Positions 1 to 5,641 of a DNA stretch of 9,339 bases are shown here, piece after piece. The translations under genes were made by a program, and so were the position numbers. This DNA comes from Thermoleophilia bacterium (lineage in GTDB: Bacteria; Actinomycetota; Thermoleophilia; Gaiellales; SKUG01): contig JAOPYS010000339.1 in the NCBI GenBank assembly GCA_025964465.1, positions 1 to 9,339 on the forward strand, given 5' to 3'. Every line of letters starts with the position of its first letter. The first letter of the stretch is position 1. The notes under the pieces are model-generated. The model saw only the letters and a list, made by a program, of their open reading frames with translations. It was not told the origin of the DNA and made no database searches.

Positions 1-244
1 TCTGGGCCGCGACCGTCGCGATGATCACCTCGGGCGCGGAGCTCGCGATGCCCGGCATGTTGTGGTGCTCGGCGTACCAGATGCGCCGGTAGCCGAGCCG
101 GTCGGCCTCGCGCGCGAGCGCGAGGGCATTGGCCAGCGCCGCCGGCGGCGGGATGTCGCGCGACACCGAGACGACGTCGAGGATGGAGAGCGGCACCCCG
201 AGCACGGGGCTGGCAGGGGCGTCGATGTGCAGGGCGTCGGCCAT
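1..244 (-). CDS. LLM-class flavin-dependent oxidoreductase (luciferase-like), N-terminal part only
   Basis: The visible 81 codons start at ATG 244 and run off the left edge of the window. The N-terminus reads PLSILDVVSVSRD, then a helix with LAREADRLGYRRIWYAEHHN and MPGIASSAPEVII. This is the typical first beta strand and AEHH(N)MPGIASSAP block of the bacterial luciferase-like family, close to the MsnO8-type subfamily. Family members are TIM-barrel flavin (FMN or F420) monooxygenases or reductases in the cytoplasm. The substrate cannot be told from this fragment. Full members are about 330 residues, so roughly three quarters is missing. The start is supported by a TAGTGT box six bases upstream, which suggests leaderless translation. 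It is divergent from the SDR gene at 326. Family assignment is firm; FMN versus F420 is not decidable. Confidence 0.9.
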   Translation of the reverse strand, partial: MADALHIDAPASPVLGVPLSILDVVSVSRDIPPPAALANALALAREADRLGYRRIWYAEHHNMPGIASSAPEVIIATVAAQ

Positions 245-250
245 GCGCAC

Positions 251-256
251 ACACTA
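251..256 (-). promoter_or_regulatory. -10 box TAGTGT of a probable leaderless promoter
   Basis: On the minus strand TAGTGT is followed by six bases (GTGCGC) and then the ATG at 244. A transcript starting about seven bases after the box would begin at the start codon itself. No Shine-Dalgarno sequence is present. No clear -35 box is seen. Confidence 0.6.
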
Positions 257-292
257 GGCGGTACCACCCGAGGCGCCCGTCAGCGTGCGGGA

Positions 293-298
293 TAGTCT
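293..298 (+). promoter_or_regulatory. -10 box TAGTCT upstream of the SDR gene
   Basis: TAGTCT lies 27 bases before the GTG at 326. Transcription would begin near 305, giving a leader of about 20 bases that holds the GGAG ribosome binding site at 317-320. Unlike several neighbours this gene therefore appears to have a short leader. No -35 box is recognisable. Confidence 0.45.
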
Positions 299-325
299 GG
301 AACTTCATCCCTGATCGGAGTTCAT

Positions 326-1192
326 GTGCACGTCTTCCTCACCGGTGGTACCGGGTTCATCGGCGCAGTCGTCCTGGAGCGGCTCGTCGCCGGCGGCCAC
401 GACGTCACGGCGCTCGTGCGCAGCGATGCGTCCGCGCAGGCGGTGACCGAGCACGGCGCGACGGCGCTGCGCGGCGACATCGCCGACACCGCGTGGCTGC
501 AGGCGCAGCTGGAGCCGTGCGACGCCGCGATCCACGCCGCATCGCCGGGTGACGAGACGAGCGCCGCGGTCGATGCGTCGATCGCGCGCGCCGCGGTCGC
601 GGCGTTCGGTGGCTCGCAGCGGCGCTACGTGCACACGGGAGGGATCTGGGTCTGGGGCTCCAACCCGGCCATCACCGAGGAGTCGCCGTTCGACCCGCCG
701 GCGCTGACCGCGTGGCGCGAGGAGGTCGAGCGCATCGCGCTGGACTCCGACGTCGCGACGCTCGTGCTCGCCCCGTCCATCGTCCACGGGCGGGGCAAGG
801 GCATCCCGAACCTGCTCGCGCAGCGCCACGACGACGGCTCGCTCCACACCGTCGGTGACGGCACGCAGCACTGGCCGACCGTCCACGTCGACGACCTCGC
901 CGACCTGTACGTGCGTGCGCTCGAGGGCGACCTGACGGGCTACCTGCTCGGCGCGAGCGGCGAGAACCCCACGGTCCGCGAGCTGGTGGACGCCGCCGCC
1001 CGCGGCGCGGAGGGTGACGTGGAGGTGCGCACCGAGACCCCCGACGAATCCCGTGAGCGGCTGACGCCGGCCTTCGCCGACGCGCTCATGCTGGACCAGC
1101 AGGCCACGGGAGCACGCGCACGCGAGCTCGGGTGGACCCCGACGCAGCCGACGCTGGTCGAGGAGCTCGCCGCCGGCGCGTACGCGGCTTGA
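326..1192 (+). CDS. NAD(P)-dependent epimerase/dehydratase-like extended SDR, atypical active site
   Basis: A 288-residue protein with the Rossmann dinucleotide-binding motif TGGTGFIG at residues 6-13, an acidic/strand segment LRGDIAD around 48-54 and the HAAS segment at 70-73. These are the hallmarks of extended short-chain dehydrogenases acting on nucleotide sugars or similar substrates. The usual catalytic YxxxK is not seen. At the expected place the sequence is AWREEVE (129-135), with Trp for Tyr and no Lys, and the usual SS..VYG is replaced by TGGIWVWG (104-111). It may bind NAD(P) but use a different chemistry, or act as a sensor or ligand-binding protein. The start is GTG 326, with GGAG five bases upstream. 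The ATG at 324 is in another frame. Substrate unknown. Confidence 0.88.
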   Translation: MHVFLTGGTGFIGAVVLERLVAGGHDVTALVRSDASAQAVTEHGATALRGDIADTAWLQAQLEPCDAAIHAASPGDETSAAVDASIARAAVAAFGGSQRRYVHTGGIWVWGSNPAITEESPFDPPALTAWREEVERIALDSDVATLVLAPSIVHGRGKGIPNLLAQRHDDGSLHTVGDGTQHWPTVHVDDLADLYVRALEGDLTGYLLGASGENPTVRELVDAAARGAEGDVEVRTETPDESRERLTPAFADALMLDQQATGARARELGWTPTQPTLVEELAAGAYAA

Positions 1193-1237
1193 GCTGACCG
1201 ACCTCGTCGCACTGGGCGTGGGGCCGGGCGATGCGGG

Positions 1238-1243
1238 TATGTC
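1238..1243 (+). promoter_or_regulatory. possible -10 box TATGTC just before the PAP2 start
   Basis: TATGTC ends six bases before the GTG at 1250, the same spacing as the TANNNT boxes of other genes here, but its last base is C rather than T. No ribosome binding site is visible before this GTG, which supports a leaderless start. The match is imperfect. Confidence 0.35.
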
Positions 1244-1249
1244 CGGCTC

Positions 1250-1861
1250 GTGGCCACGCAACCGCCCAACGTTCCCGACCCCAGCCTGGTGCTGCGGGTC
1301 ACCGACGCCGACCGGCGCGCCTTCGAGTGGGTGGCGCACCGCCAGTCGCGCCTGCTCGACTACGCCATGCCGCGGCTCACGCACATGGGAGACGACGGCT
1401 CGCTCTGGGCGTGGACGGCGGTGGGTCTGGCGCTGCTGGGCGGTCGACGGGGCCGGCGGGCGGCCCGCGCCGGGCTGCTGACGCTGGCGCTCGTGTCGCC
1501 GATCGTCAACGGTCCGATCAAGTGGGTCGTGCGACGCCCCCGTCCGCAGATCGACGTCGTGCCCGAGGTGCGGCGCATCCGGCGTACGCCGCGCACCACG
1601 TCCTTCCCGTCGGGCCACTCGGCATCGGCGTGGTGCTTCTCGGTGGCGGCGTCGCTGCAGGCGCCGATCGTGGCGCCGGTGCTCATCCCGATGGCTGCCG
1701 CGGTCGCGTACTCGCGCGTCTACACCGGCGCGCACTACCCGGGCGACGCCGTGGCCGGGTCGATCATGGGCGCGGCGATCGCAGCGTGGCTGGGCCCCGA
1801 ACTCTCCGCCTTCGGCGCGCGCATGGACGGATGGGGCGAGCGCCTCACCGACGCCTGGTGA
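1250..1861 (+). CDS. PAP2-family (type 2 phosphatidic acid phosphatase-like) membrane phosphatase
   Basis: A 203-residue protein carrying all three PAP2 signature motifs: KWVVRRPRP (91-99, KX6RP), FPSGHSAS (119-126, PSGH with the catalytic-acid His123) and SRVYTGAHYPGD (155-166, SRX5HX3D with nucleophile His162 and Asp166). The enzymes hydrolyse lipid phosphates or pyrophosphates such as phosphatidic acid or undecaprenyl pyrophosphate at the membrane. Hydrophobic stretches are at about 53-64, 75-90, 125-152 and 165-182, fitting a multi-pass protein. GTG 1250 is the only possible start, since the frame has no earlier start codon back to the stop at 1190. The gene follows the SDR after 57 bases and ends convergently with the hydrolase. 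The exact lipid substrate is not deducible. Confidence 0.93.
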   Translation: MATQPPNVPDPSLVLRVTDADRRAFEWVAHRQSRLLDYAMPRLTHMGDDGSLWAWTAVGLALLGGRRGRRAARAGLLTLALVSPIVNGPIKWVVRRPRPQIDVVPEVRRIRRTPRTTSFPSGHSASAWCFSVAASLQAPIVAPVLIPMAAAVAYSRVYTGAHYPGDAVAGSIMGAAIAAWLGPELSAFGARMDGWGERLTDAW

Positions 1862-1865
1862 CGAT

Positions 1866-1886
1866 CGCCGGGACGTTGCCCCGGCG
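1866..1886. terminator. possible bidirectional terminator hairpin between convergent genes
   Basis: CGCCGGG (1866-1872) pairs with CCCGGCG (1880-1886) around a seven-base loop, in the 33-base gap between the convergent PAP2 and hydrolase stops. GATCG at 1863-1867 and CGATC at 1892-1896 could add outer pairing. There is no T tract on either side, as is common in GC-rich actinobacteria. Chance GC-rich pairing cannot be excluded. Confidence 0.4.
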
Positions 1887-1894
1887 CGCGCCGA

Positions 1895-2707
1895 TCATGC
1901 GAGGACGCGCAGCACCCACCTGACGAGCGCGTCGTTGGCCGCCGCGAGCGCCTCGGGCGCCGTCGACAACGCGTGCGGCGCGCCCACGAGCAGCTCGTGC
2001 GTGACTCGGTCCGCGTCGCCAGCAGCGCGCACCAGCCGCGCGACCTGGGGTGCGGCGATCACGTCGTCGCACTCGGCCTCCTGCACCAGCACCGGGCCGG
2101 CGAACGACGCGAGCGCGCGCGTGACGCGCGTGTCACCCGGCTCGTCGGGATCGGCCCGCCAGGCGTGCGCCCCGGCATCGCCCACGACCGCACCCATCGG
2201 CTGGTCGTCGAACCCGGCGTCGGGATAGTCGGCGGGCACACGCAGCACGAGCGCGGCGACCGGGCGCGCTGCGGCCAGCTGCGCCGCGAGGGCTGCGCCG
2301 AAGGACGTGCCGACGACGAGGATTCGCGTCGACGCGGCGTCCTCGAGCCCGTCCGCCAGCTCGTCGTAGGCGTCGACCGCGGCCGTCAGGAAGTGCGCGC
2401 GCGTCAGTTCGTCGCGCGACCCAGGTCGTGCCCCGTGCCCGGGCAGGTCCGGCACGAGGCTCGGGATGCCGATGCGCGCCAGTGCGGCCGCGACCGTGCG
2501 CGAGCTGCCGGTCCGGTCGCTCGCCCACCCGTGCAGCACGAGTGCCGCCACCGGCCGCGCACCCGCGCGCGCCGCCTGCACGCCCCGCGACGTCACCGCT
2601 GCACCGGCGATCGCCGAGTACGCGCCGTACCGCCCGACCGGGCCCCGGCGTGCGAGGTCCGCCCCGATGACCTCACCGACCTCGGGCTCGTCGCGCTCGT
2701 CCGCCAT
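1895..2707 (-). CDS. alpha/beta hydrolase
   Basis: A 270-residue protein with an alpha/beta hydrolase fold. LVLHGWASD (57-64) supplies the oxyanion-hole HG segment, and LVPDLPGHG (84-92) is the next conserved strand and turn. GTSFG (133-137) is the nucleophile elbow with Ser135. ECDDVI (212-217) carries the likely acid (Asp214 or Asp215) and GAPHAL (242-247) carries His245. The triad is thus complete and an active esterase, lipase or related hydrolase is expected. The substrate is unknown. No signal peptide is visible; the N-terminus is acidic (MADERDEPE), so a cytoplasmic location is likely. The start at ATG 2707 is backed by a TACAGT box six bases upstream. It is divergent from the DHH gene and convergent with PAP2. 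Confidence 0.9.
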   Translation of the reverse strand: MADERDEPEVGEVIGADLARRGPVGRYGAYSAIAGAAVTSRGVQAARAGARPVAALVLHGWASDRTGSSRTVAAALARIGIPSLVPDLPGHGARPGSRDELTRAHFLTAAVDAYDELADGLEDAASTRILVVGTSFGAALAAQLAAARPVAALVLRVPADYPDAGFDDQPMGAVVGDAGAHAWRADPDEPGDTRVTRALASFAGPVLVQEAECDDVIAAPQVARLVRAAGDADRVTHELLVGAPHALSTAPEALAAANDALVRWVLRVLA

Positions 2708-2713
2708 GCCAGC

Positions 2714-2719
2714 ACTGTA
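2714..2719 (-). promoter_or_regulatory. -10 box TACAGT of a probable leaderless promoter
   Basis: On the minus strand TACAGT is followed by GCTGGC (six bases) and the ATG of the hydrolase at 2707. No Shine-Dalgarno sequence lies between them. It is divergent from the TAGTCT box at 2755-2760 in the same 59-base gap. Confidence 0.6.
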
Positions 2720-2754
2720 CCCGAGCCGTGCGGCCCGGCCCGGCGGCGCGCCGC

Positions 2755-2760
2755 TAGTCT
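2755..2760 (+). promoter_or_regulatory. -10 box TAGTCT of a probable leaderless promoter
   Basis: TAGTCT is followed by GCGGAC (six bases) and the GTG start of the DHH gene at 2767. A transcript would begin at or next to the GTG. This supports GTG 2767 as the start, although no ribosome binding site is present. Confidence 0.6.
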
Positions 2761-2766
2761 GCGGAC

Positions 2767-3789
2767 GTGAGCTGGCTCGGACCCGACCTCGCAGACCCCG
2801 CCCTCGTCGCGCGTGCCCGCGAGCTGCTCGCAGCGGGGACGGTGATCTGCCACGACGACGCGGACGGCCTCTCGAGCGGGGCGATCGCGCTGCGCGCGAC
2901 CGGGCGCGGCGCCGCCGACGCGCTGCTCATGGAGCGAGGCGTCACGCCGTGGGGCGGCGACGCGCCGCTCCCCGACGGGCCGCTCGCCGTGCTCGACTGG
3001 GGCATCCAGCCGCTCGAGCGTGCCGCGGTGTACGTCGACCACCACGCACTCGAGGTCGACACGCTGCGCGACGACCAGGTCGGCATCACCGGCGCCGGCG
3101 CCGACCCCGAGGTCACCACGTCCGTGCTCATGGGCCGGCTCGCGCCCGAAGTGCCGCACTGGCTCGCGGCCGTCGGCGCGGTCGGCGACCTGGGCGACCG
3201 TGGCCTCGCCCTCCCCGACTTCGCCGACGGCATCGTCAAGGCGCACGTGCGCAAGCTCGCGACGCTCGTCAACTCGCCGCGCCGCATGCCCGGCGGGCCA
3301 CTGCGCACCGCCCTCGCCATCCTCGTCGACGCGGAATCCGCCAAGGCCGCCCTCGCCGACCCGCGCATCGCAGAGCTCGAGGAGGCGAAGGCCTGGTGGC
3401 GCTCGGAGTTCGAGCAGGTGATCCGCACGGCGCCCGTGTTCGGCGCGCAGGTGGCCGTGCTCGAGTTCGCGACCCGCGCCCACGTGCACGCGCTCGTGGC
3501 GATGCAGTGGTCGCGCACGCTGCGGCCGCGACCGGTGCTCGCCGCCAACCACGGGTTCCTCGACGACCGGGTGAACTTCTCCATGCGCTGCGCCGACCCC
3601 GCGCTCGACCTGCGCGCCATCCTCAAGGCAGCGCTGCCCGACGAGCAGGGCGAGTTCGCGCACGGGCACCCACAGGCCACGGGCGGTTCGCTCGATCCCG
3701 AGCGCTTCGACGAGCTGATGACGGCGCTGGGCGTCGACGCACGCCGGCCGGTCGTGCCGGCGTGGCGCCACGTGCGCCCGCGCGACTGA
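2767..3789 (+). CDS. compact DHH-family phosphoesterase (RecJ/NrnA-like), DHH plus DHHA1-like end
   Basis: A 340-residue protein of the DHH phosphoesterase superfamily, manganese-dependent hydrolases of phosphodiester bonds in DNA, RNA oligonucleotides or cyclic dinucleotides. Motif I is HDDADGLSSG (29-38). A motif II Asp lies in VLDWG (Asp77). The DHH signature is 91-93 in YVDHHALE, and GAVGDLGD (137-144) is motif IV. The C-terminus has AHGHPQATGG (298-307), a variant of the GGGHxxAAG substrate-binding loop of DHHA1. All metal-binding residues appear intact. It is much shorter than RecJ (over 500 residues) and lacks its OB-fold extension. Its size resembles NrnA-type nanoRNases, while the motif I wording also resembles archaeal RecJ-like proteins. 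The exact substrate is inference only. It is single-gene in context, ending seven bases from the convergent RibD-like gene. Confidence 0.9.
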   Translation: MSWLGPDLADPALVARARELLAAGTVICHDDADGLSSGAIALRATGRGAADALLMERGVTPWGGDAPLPDGPLAVLDWGIQPLERAAVYVDHHALEVDTLRDDQVGITGAGADPEVTTSVLMGRLAPEVPHWLAAVGAVGDLGDRGLALPDFADGIVKAHVRKLATLVNSPRRMPGGPLRTALAILVDAESAKAALADPRIAELEEAKAWWRSEFEQVIRTAPVFGAQVAVLEFATRAHVHALVAMQWSRTLRPRPVLAANHGFLDDRVNFSMRCADPALDLRAILKAALPDEQGEFAHGHPQATGGSLDPERFDELMTALGVDARRPVVPAWRHVRPRD

Positions 3790-3796
3790 CCCGCCC

Positions 3797-4384
3797 TCAG
3801 GCTGGGCGCGCGCCCCGCACGGCGTAGCGGTTCAGCACGACCCCGTCCTCGAACTCGCGGTGTTCGAGCAGGTCGCACTCCACGCGCGGAGCACCCTCGT
3901 CGAACAGCGGCCGCCCCGCGCCGAGCACGACCGGGTGCACGAACAGCAGCAGCTCGTCGAGCAGGCCCGCGCGCAGCAGCTGCGTCGCCACGTTGGCGCC
4001 ACCCACGCCGATCACGCCGTCGGTCTCGGCGCGGAGGGCAGCGAGCTGCTCGATCGCGTCGTCACCGCCGATGATCCGCGTGTTGTGCCCTGCCTCGGTG
4101 CGCGTGTTGGAGACGAGGACCTTGGGCTTGTCGGTCCAGATCCGCCCGTACTCGCGCATCACCGGCTCCTCCGACTCGTCCTCCGCCGCGAGGGGCCAGA
4201 ACGGCTCCATGATCTCGTGGATCAGCCGCCCCTCGACCATGACGGCCAGCTCGCGGGCGCGCGCGTTGAACTCCTCGTGCAGCGCCGCGCCGATCCGCAC
4301 CCAGCCGCCGCCGCCGTGCGCTCCGTCGACCGCCTGGATCCGCAGGTCCATCGACACGTTCATCCAGTACTGCATCCGTCCCAT
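3797..4384 (-). CDS. dihydrofolate reductase-family protein A (RibD_C-like)
   Basis: A 195-residue protein with the RibD C-terminal / DHFR-like fold, an NADPH-binding reductase fold. Evidence: an N-terminal strand WMNVSMD (7-13); GR followed by an aromatic/acidic helix (EGRLIHEIMEPFW, 51-63), equivalent to the usual GRxTYE block; KPKVLVSNT (87-95); and the characteristic end VGGANVATQLLRAGLLDEL (127-145) followed by VHPVVLGAGRPLF (149-161). The loop after the first strand, SMDLRIQ, departs from the usual SLDGyI. Substrates of these stand-alone proteins are generally unknown. They are not the folate-pathway DHFR nor complete RibD, as no deaminase domain is present. The start at ATG 4384 is preferred over the ATG three codons on because a TAGCGT box lies seven bases upstream. 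Confidence 0.9.
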   Translation of the reverse strand: MGRMQYWMNVSMDLRIQAVDGAHGGGGWVRIGAALHEEFNARARELAVMVEGRLIHEIMEPFWPLAAEDESEEPVMREYGRIWTDKPKVLVSNTRTEAGHNTRIIGGDDAIEQLAALRAETDGVIGVGGANVATQLLRAGLLDELLLFVHPVVLGAGRPLFDEGAPRVECDLLEHREFEDGVVLNRYAVRGARPA

Positions 4385-4391
4385 GGCGCGG

Positions 4392-4397
4392 ACGCTA
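4392..4397 (-). promoter_or_regulatory. -10 box TAGCGT of a probable leaderless promoter
   Basis: On the minus strand TAGCGT is followed by seven bases and the ATG at 4384. With the strong hairpin at 4415-4461 directly upstream, this would give gene A its own promoter, independent of the 2-TM gene. No ribosome binding site is visible. Confidence 0.5.
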
Positions 4398-4414
4398 CAG
4401 CACGCCACCCACGA

Positions 4415-4461
4415 CGACGAGGGGGCCGCAGGCGCGCCGTGCGCCTGCGACCCCCTCGTCG
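4415..4461 (-). terminator. long, near-perfect hairpin terminator after the 2-TM gene
   Basis: The left arm 4415-4435 and right arm 4441-4461 pair over 20 of 21 positions. There are 11 pairs, one C/A mismatch (4426/4450) and nine pairs, around a five-base loop (4436-4440). It lies 11 bases after the stop of the 2-TM gene. No T tract follows on the minus strand, so it resembles the T-less hairpin terminators found in GC-rich actinobacteria. It separates two same-strand genes. Confidence 0.8.
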
Positions 4462-4472
4462 ATCGTGCAACC

Positions 4473-4778
4473 CTAGAGGCGGTTGGTCCCGCCGTCGGTG
4501 CGGGTGGTGCTGTGGTCCGCCTCGTCCCAGAAGGGCTCGCGGCTGCCGGACTTCGCCAGGCCGCGGCTGACCAGGTAGCCGATGGTGAGCCACGTGATGT
4601 AGCGCCACGCCTCGTCGGCCTGGAAGTTGTCGTGCTTGTCGCCGTTGCCATCGATCATCTTCGAGGCGATGAGGATGCCGACGAACACGACGACGTACGC
4701 GTAGAGCTCGGTCGTCTTGGACGAGTGCTTCGTCTCCGTACTGAGACGACGAGCGGTGGTGGTGTGGACTTGCGCCAT
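4473..4778 (-). CDS. small two-helix membrane protein of unknown function
   Basis: A 101-residue protein. The hydrophilic, Thr-rich N-terminus (MAQVHTTTARRLSTETKHSS) is followed by a first membrane segment at about 24-42 (ELYAYVVVFVGILIASKMI), a charged linker DGNGDKHDNFQADE (43-56) and a second segment at about 58-73 (WRYITWLTIGYLVSRG). A polar tail with EPFWDEAD follows. The ends and the linker would lie on opposite faces of the membrane. I recall similar short proteins with a TKxSxKTTE start and TIGYxVSRGLAKSGSR end in Thermoleophilia and other actinobacteria, annotated only as hypothetical. I assign no function. The start at ATG 4778 is chosen because AAGGA lies six bases upstream. An in-frame GTG at 4856 would add 26 residues but is unlikely. 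The gene is less GC-rich than its neighbours, and a strong hairpin follows it. Confidence 0.85.
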   Translation of the reverse strand: MAQVHTTTARRLSTETKHSSKTTELYAYVVVFVGILIASKMIDGNGDKHDNFQADEAWRYITWLTIGYLVSRGLAKSGSREPFWDEADHSTTRTDGGTNRL

Positions 4779-4950
4779 GAGGATTCCTTGGGTCGGATAA
4801 ATACCTCGTAAATCGAGGACTGGACCGAGGATATCCACGATTGCGGGTGCGGACACACGCAGATTCGAGCATGTCAGTCGTTAGGTACGTAAACCGCTGC
4901 GATCGTCCAGCTACCTCGGAACGCCGTGGTTGACGAGCGAAGGAGCCGCC
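4779..4950. promoter_or_regulatory. AT-richer intergenic region upstream of the 2-TM gene
   Basis: This 172-base gap is the longest in the window and visibly richer in A and T than its surroundings. On the minus strand AAGGA (4789-4785) is the ribosome binding site of the 2-TM gene, and GGTATTTAT (4805-4797) is the best -10 candidate. Just upstream, CCTCG (4804-4808) and CGAGG (4814-4818) form a short inverted repeat. A further CGAGG lies at 4826-4830. These may be operator half-sites, but the pattern is short. No convincing gene lies here. Confidence 0.4.
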
Positions 4951-5598
4951 TCAGCGACGTCGCGTGAACGAGAGGTGCGTCACGCCGCTCGGCGACGCGA
5001 CGGCCTCGACCTCGAAGCGCTCCTCCATCCCCTCCAGGCCGTCCCACAGTCGCTCCCCGCGACCGAGCACGATCGGCACGACGGCGACGTGCAGGTGGTC
5101 GACCAGGTCGGCGTCGAGGAACTGGCGCACGGTGATCGGGCCACCCCCGATGCGCACGTCGAGGTCGCCCGCGGCCTCGCGCGCCAGCTCGAGCGCCTCC
5201 TGCGGCGACGCATCGATGAAGTGGAACGTCGTGCCGCCCTCCATCTCCAGCGTGGGCCGCGGGTGGTGCGTCAGCACGAACACGGGCGTGTGGAACGGCG
5301 GGTCCTCGCCCCACCACCCCGTCCACTCCTCGTCCTCCCACGGGCCGCGCTGCGGACCGAACTTGTTGCGACCCATGATCTCGGCGCCGATGCCCGGGCC
5401 CCACTGGCCGGCGAAGGCCTCGTCGACGCCGTGCGATCCGGCGCCACCGGCGTGCATCGACTGGAAGGTGTTCGTGGCCATGAACCACTCCATCAGCCGC
5501 GACCCGGCGTGCCCGAAGGGCGCCTCGAGCGTCTGGTCCGCGCCCGTGGCAAAGCCGTCCAGCGACACGCCCATGTTGTGCACCCGTACCTGCGACAT
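4951..5598 (-). CDS. dihydrofolate reductase-family protein B (RibD_C-like)
   Basis: A 215-residue protein with the RibD_C/DHFR-like fold. VSLDGFATG (11-19) is the canonical first strand and loop. MGRNKFGP (75-82) is the GRxTYE-like NADPH-binding block, and FVLTHHPRP (107-115) is the next strand. IGGGPITVRQFLDADLVDHL (150-169) with VPIVLGRGERLW (174-185) is the typical C-terminal signature. It carries an insertion rich in Gly and Trp (about 50-104), making it longer than paralogues A and C. These proteins are thought to be NAD(P)H-dependent reductases of unknown substrate. The start at ATG 5598 has a strong ribosome binding site, GGAGGAG, four bases upstream. It follows the histidine kinase by 43 bases on the same strand. 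Confidence 0.92.
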   Translation of the reverse strand: MSQVRVHNMGVSLDGFATGADQTLEAPFGHAGSRLMEWFMATNTFQSMHAGGAGSHGVDEAFAGQWGPGIGAEIMGRNKFGPQRGPWEDEEWTGWWGEDPPFHTPVFVLTHHPRPTLEMEGGTTFHFIDASPQEALELAREAAGDLDVRIGGGPITVRQFLDADLVDHLHVAVVPIVLGRGERLWDGLEGMEERFEVEAVASPSGVTHLSFTRRR

Positions 5599-5602
5599 GC
5601 GT

Positions 5603-5609
5603 CTCCTCC
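5603..5609 (-). promoter_or_regulatory. ribosome binding site GGAGGAG of RibD-like gene B
   Basis: On the minus strand GGAGGAG sits four bases before the ATG at 5598. It is one of the strongest Shine-Dalgarno matches in the window and fixes the start of gene B. Confidence 0.75.
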
Positions 5610-5615
5610 GCGCTC

Positions 5616-5631
5616 GGTCCCCGAAGGGACC
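5616..5631 (-). terminator. hairpin with cUUCGg tetraloop after the kinase gene
   Basis: On the minus strand GGTCCC-TTCG-GGGACC forms a perfect six-pair stem closed by the very stable C(UUCG)G tetraloop. It lies 10 bases after the kinase stop and seven bases before the ribosome binding site of gene B. It may end or attenuate transcription, or protect the 3' end of the kinase message. No T tract follows, so termination is uncertain. Confidence 0.5.
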
Positions 5632-5637
5632 AGCCTA
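5632..5637 (-). promoter_or_regulatory. possible -10 box TAGGCT for RibD-like gene B
   Basis: TAGGCT on the minus strand lies 33 bases before the ATG at 5598, just after the kinase stop at 5642. If used, transcription would start near 5625, inside the hairpin loop, giving a leader of about 27 bases with the GGAGGAG site. The overlap with the hairpin makes either reading uncertain. Confidence 0.35.
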
Positions 5638-5641
5638 GAGG

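Noticed and set aside
324..326. ATG at 324 as the SDR start
   Set aside because: Out of frame with the Rossmann motif; GTG 326 is in frame and spaced well from GGAG.
305..1735. Long minus-strand open frame (476 codons) antisense to SDR and PAP2
   Set aside because: Arg/His-rich translation without domains; the opposite strand carries two clear families. Typical GC-rich shadow.
3764..3778. GGCGC-CACGT-GCGCC hairpin near the end of the DHH gene
   Set aside because: Short and inside coding sequence; expected by chance at this GC content.
2466..3827. Long plus-strand frame overlapping the DHH gene, and antisense frames of 374-392 codons in the same region
   Set aside because: Low-complexity Arg/Ala/Pro translations; the DHH frame has all catalytic motifs.
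4779..4856. 26-codon N-terminal extension of the 2-TM protein from GTG 4856
   Set aside because: In frame, but it covers the AT-rich promoter-like region; AAGGA before ATG 4778 fits better.
4360..4872. Minus-strand ORF from ATG 4872 (170 codons)
   Set aside because: Overlaps the 2-TM gene in another frame, and its translation is Arg/His-rich without any domain.
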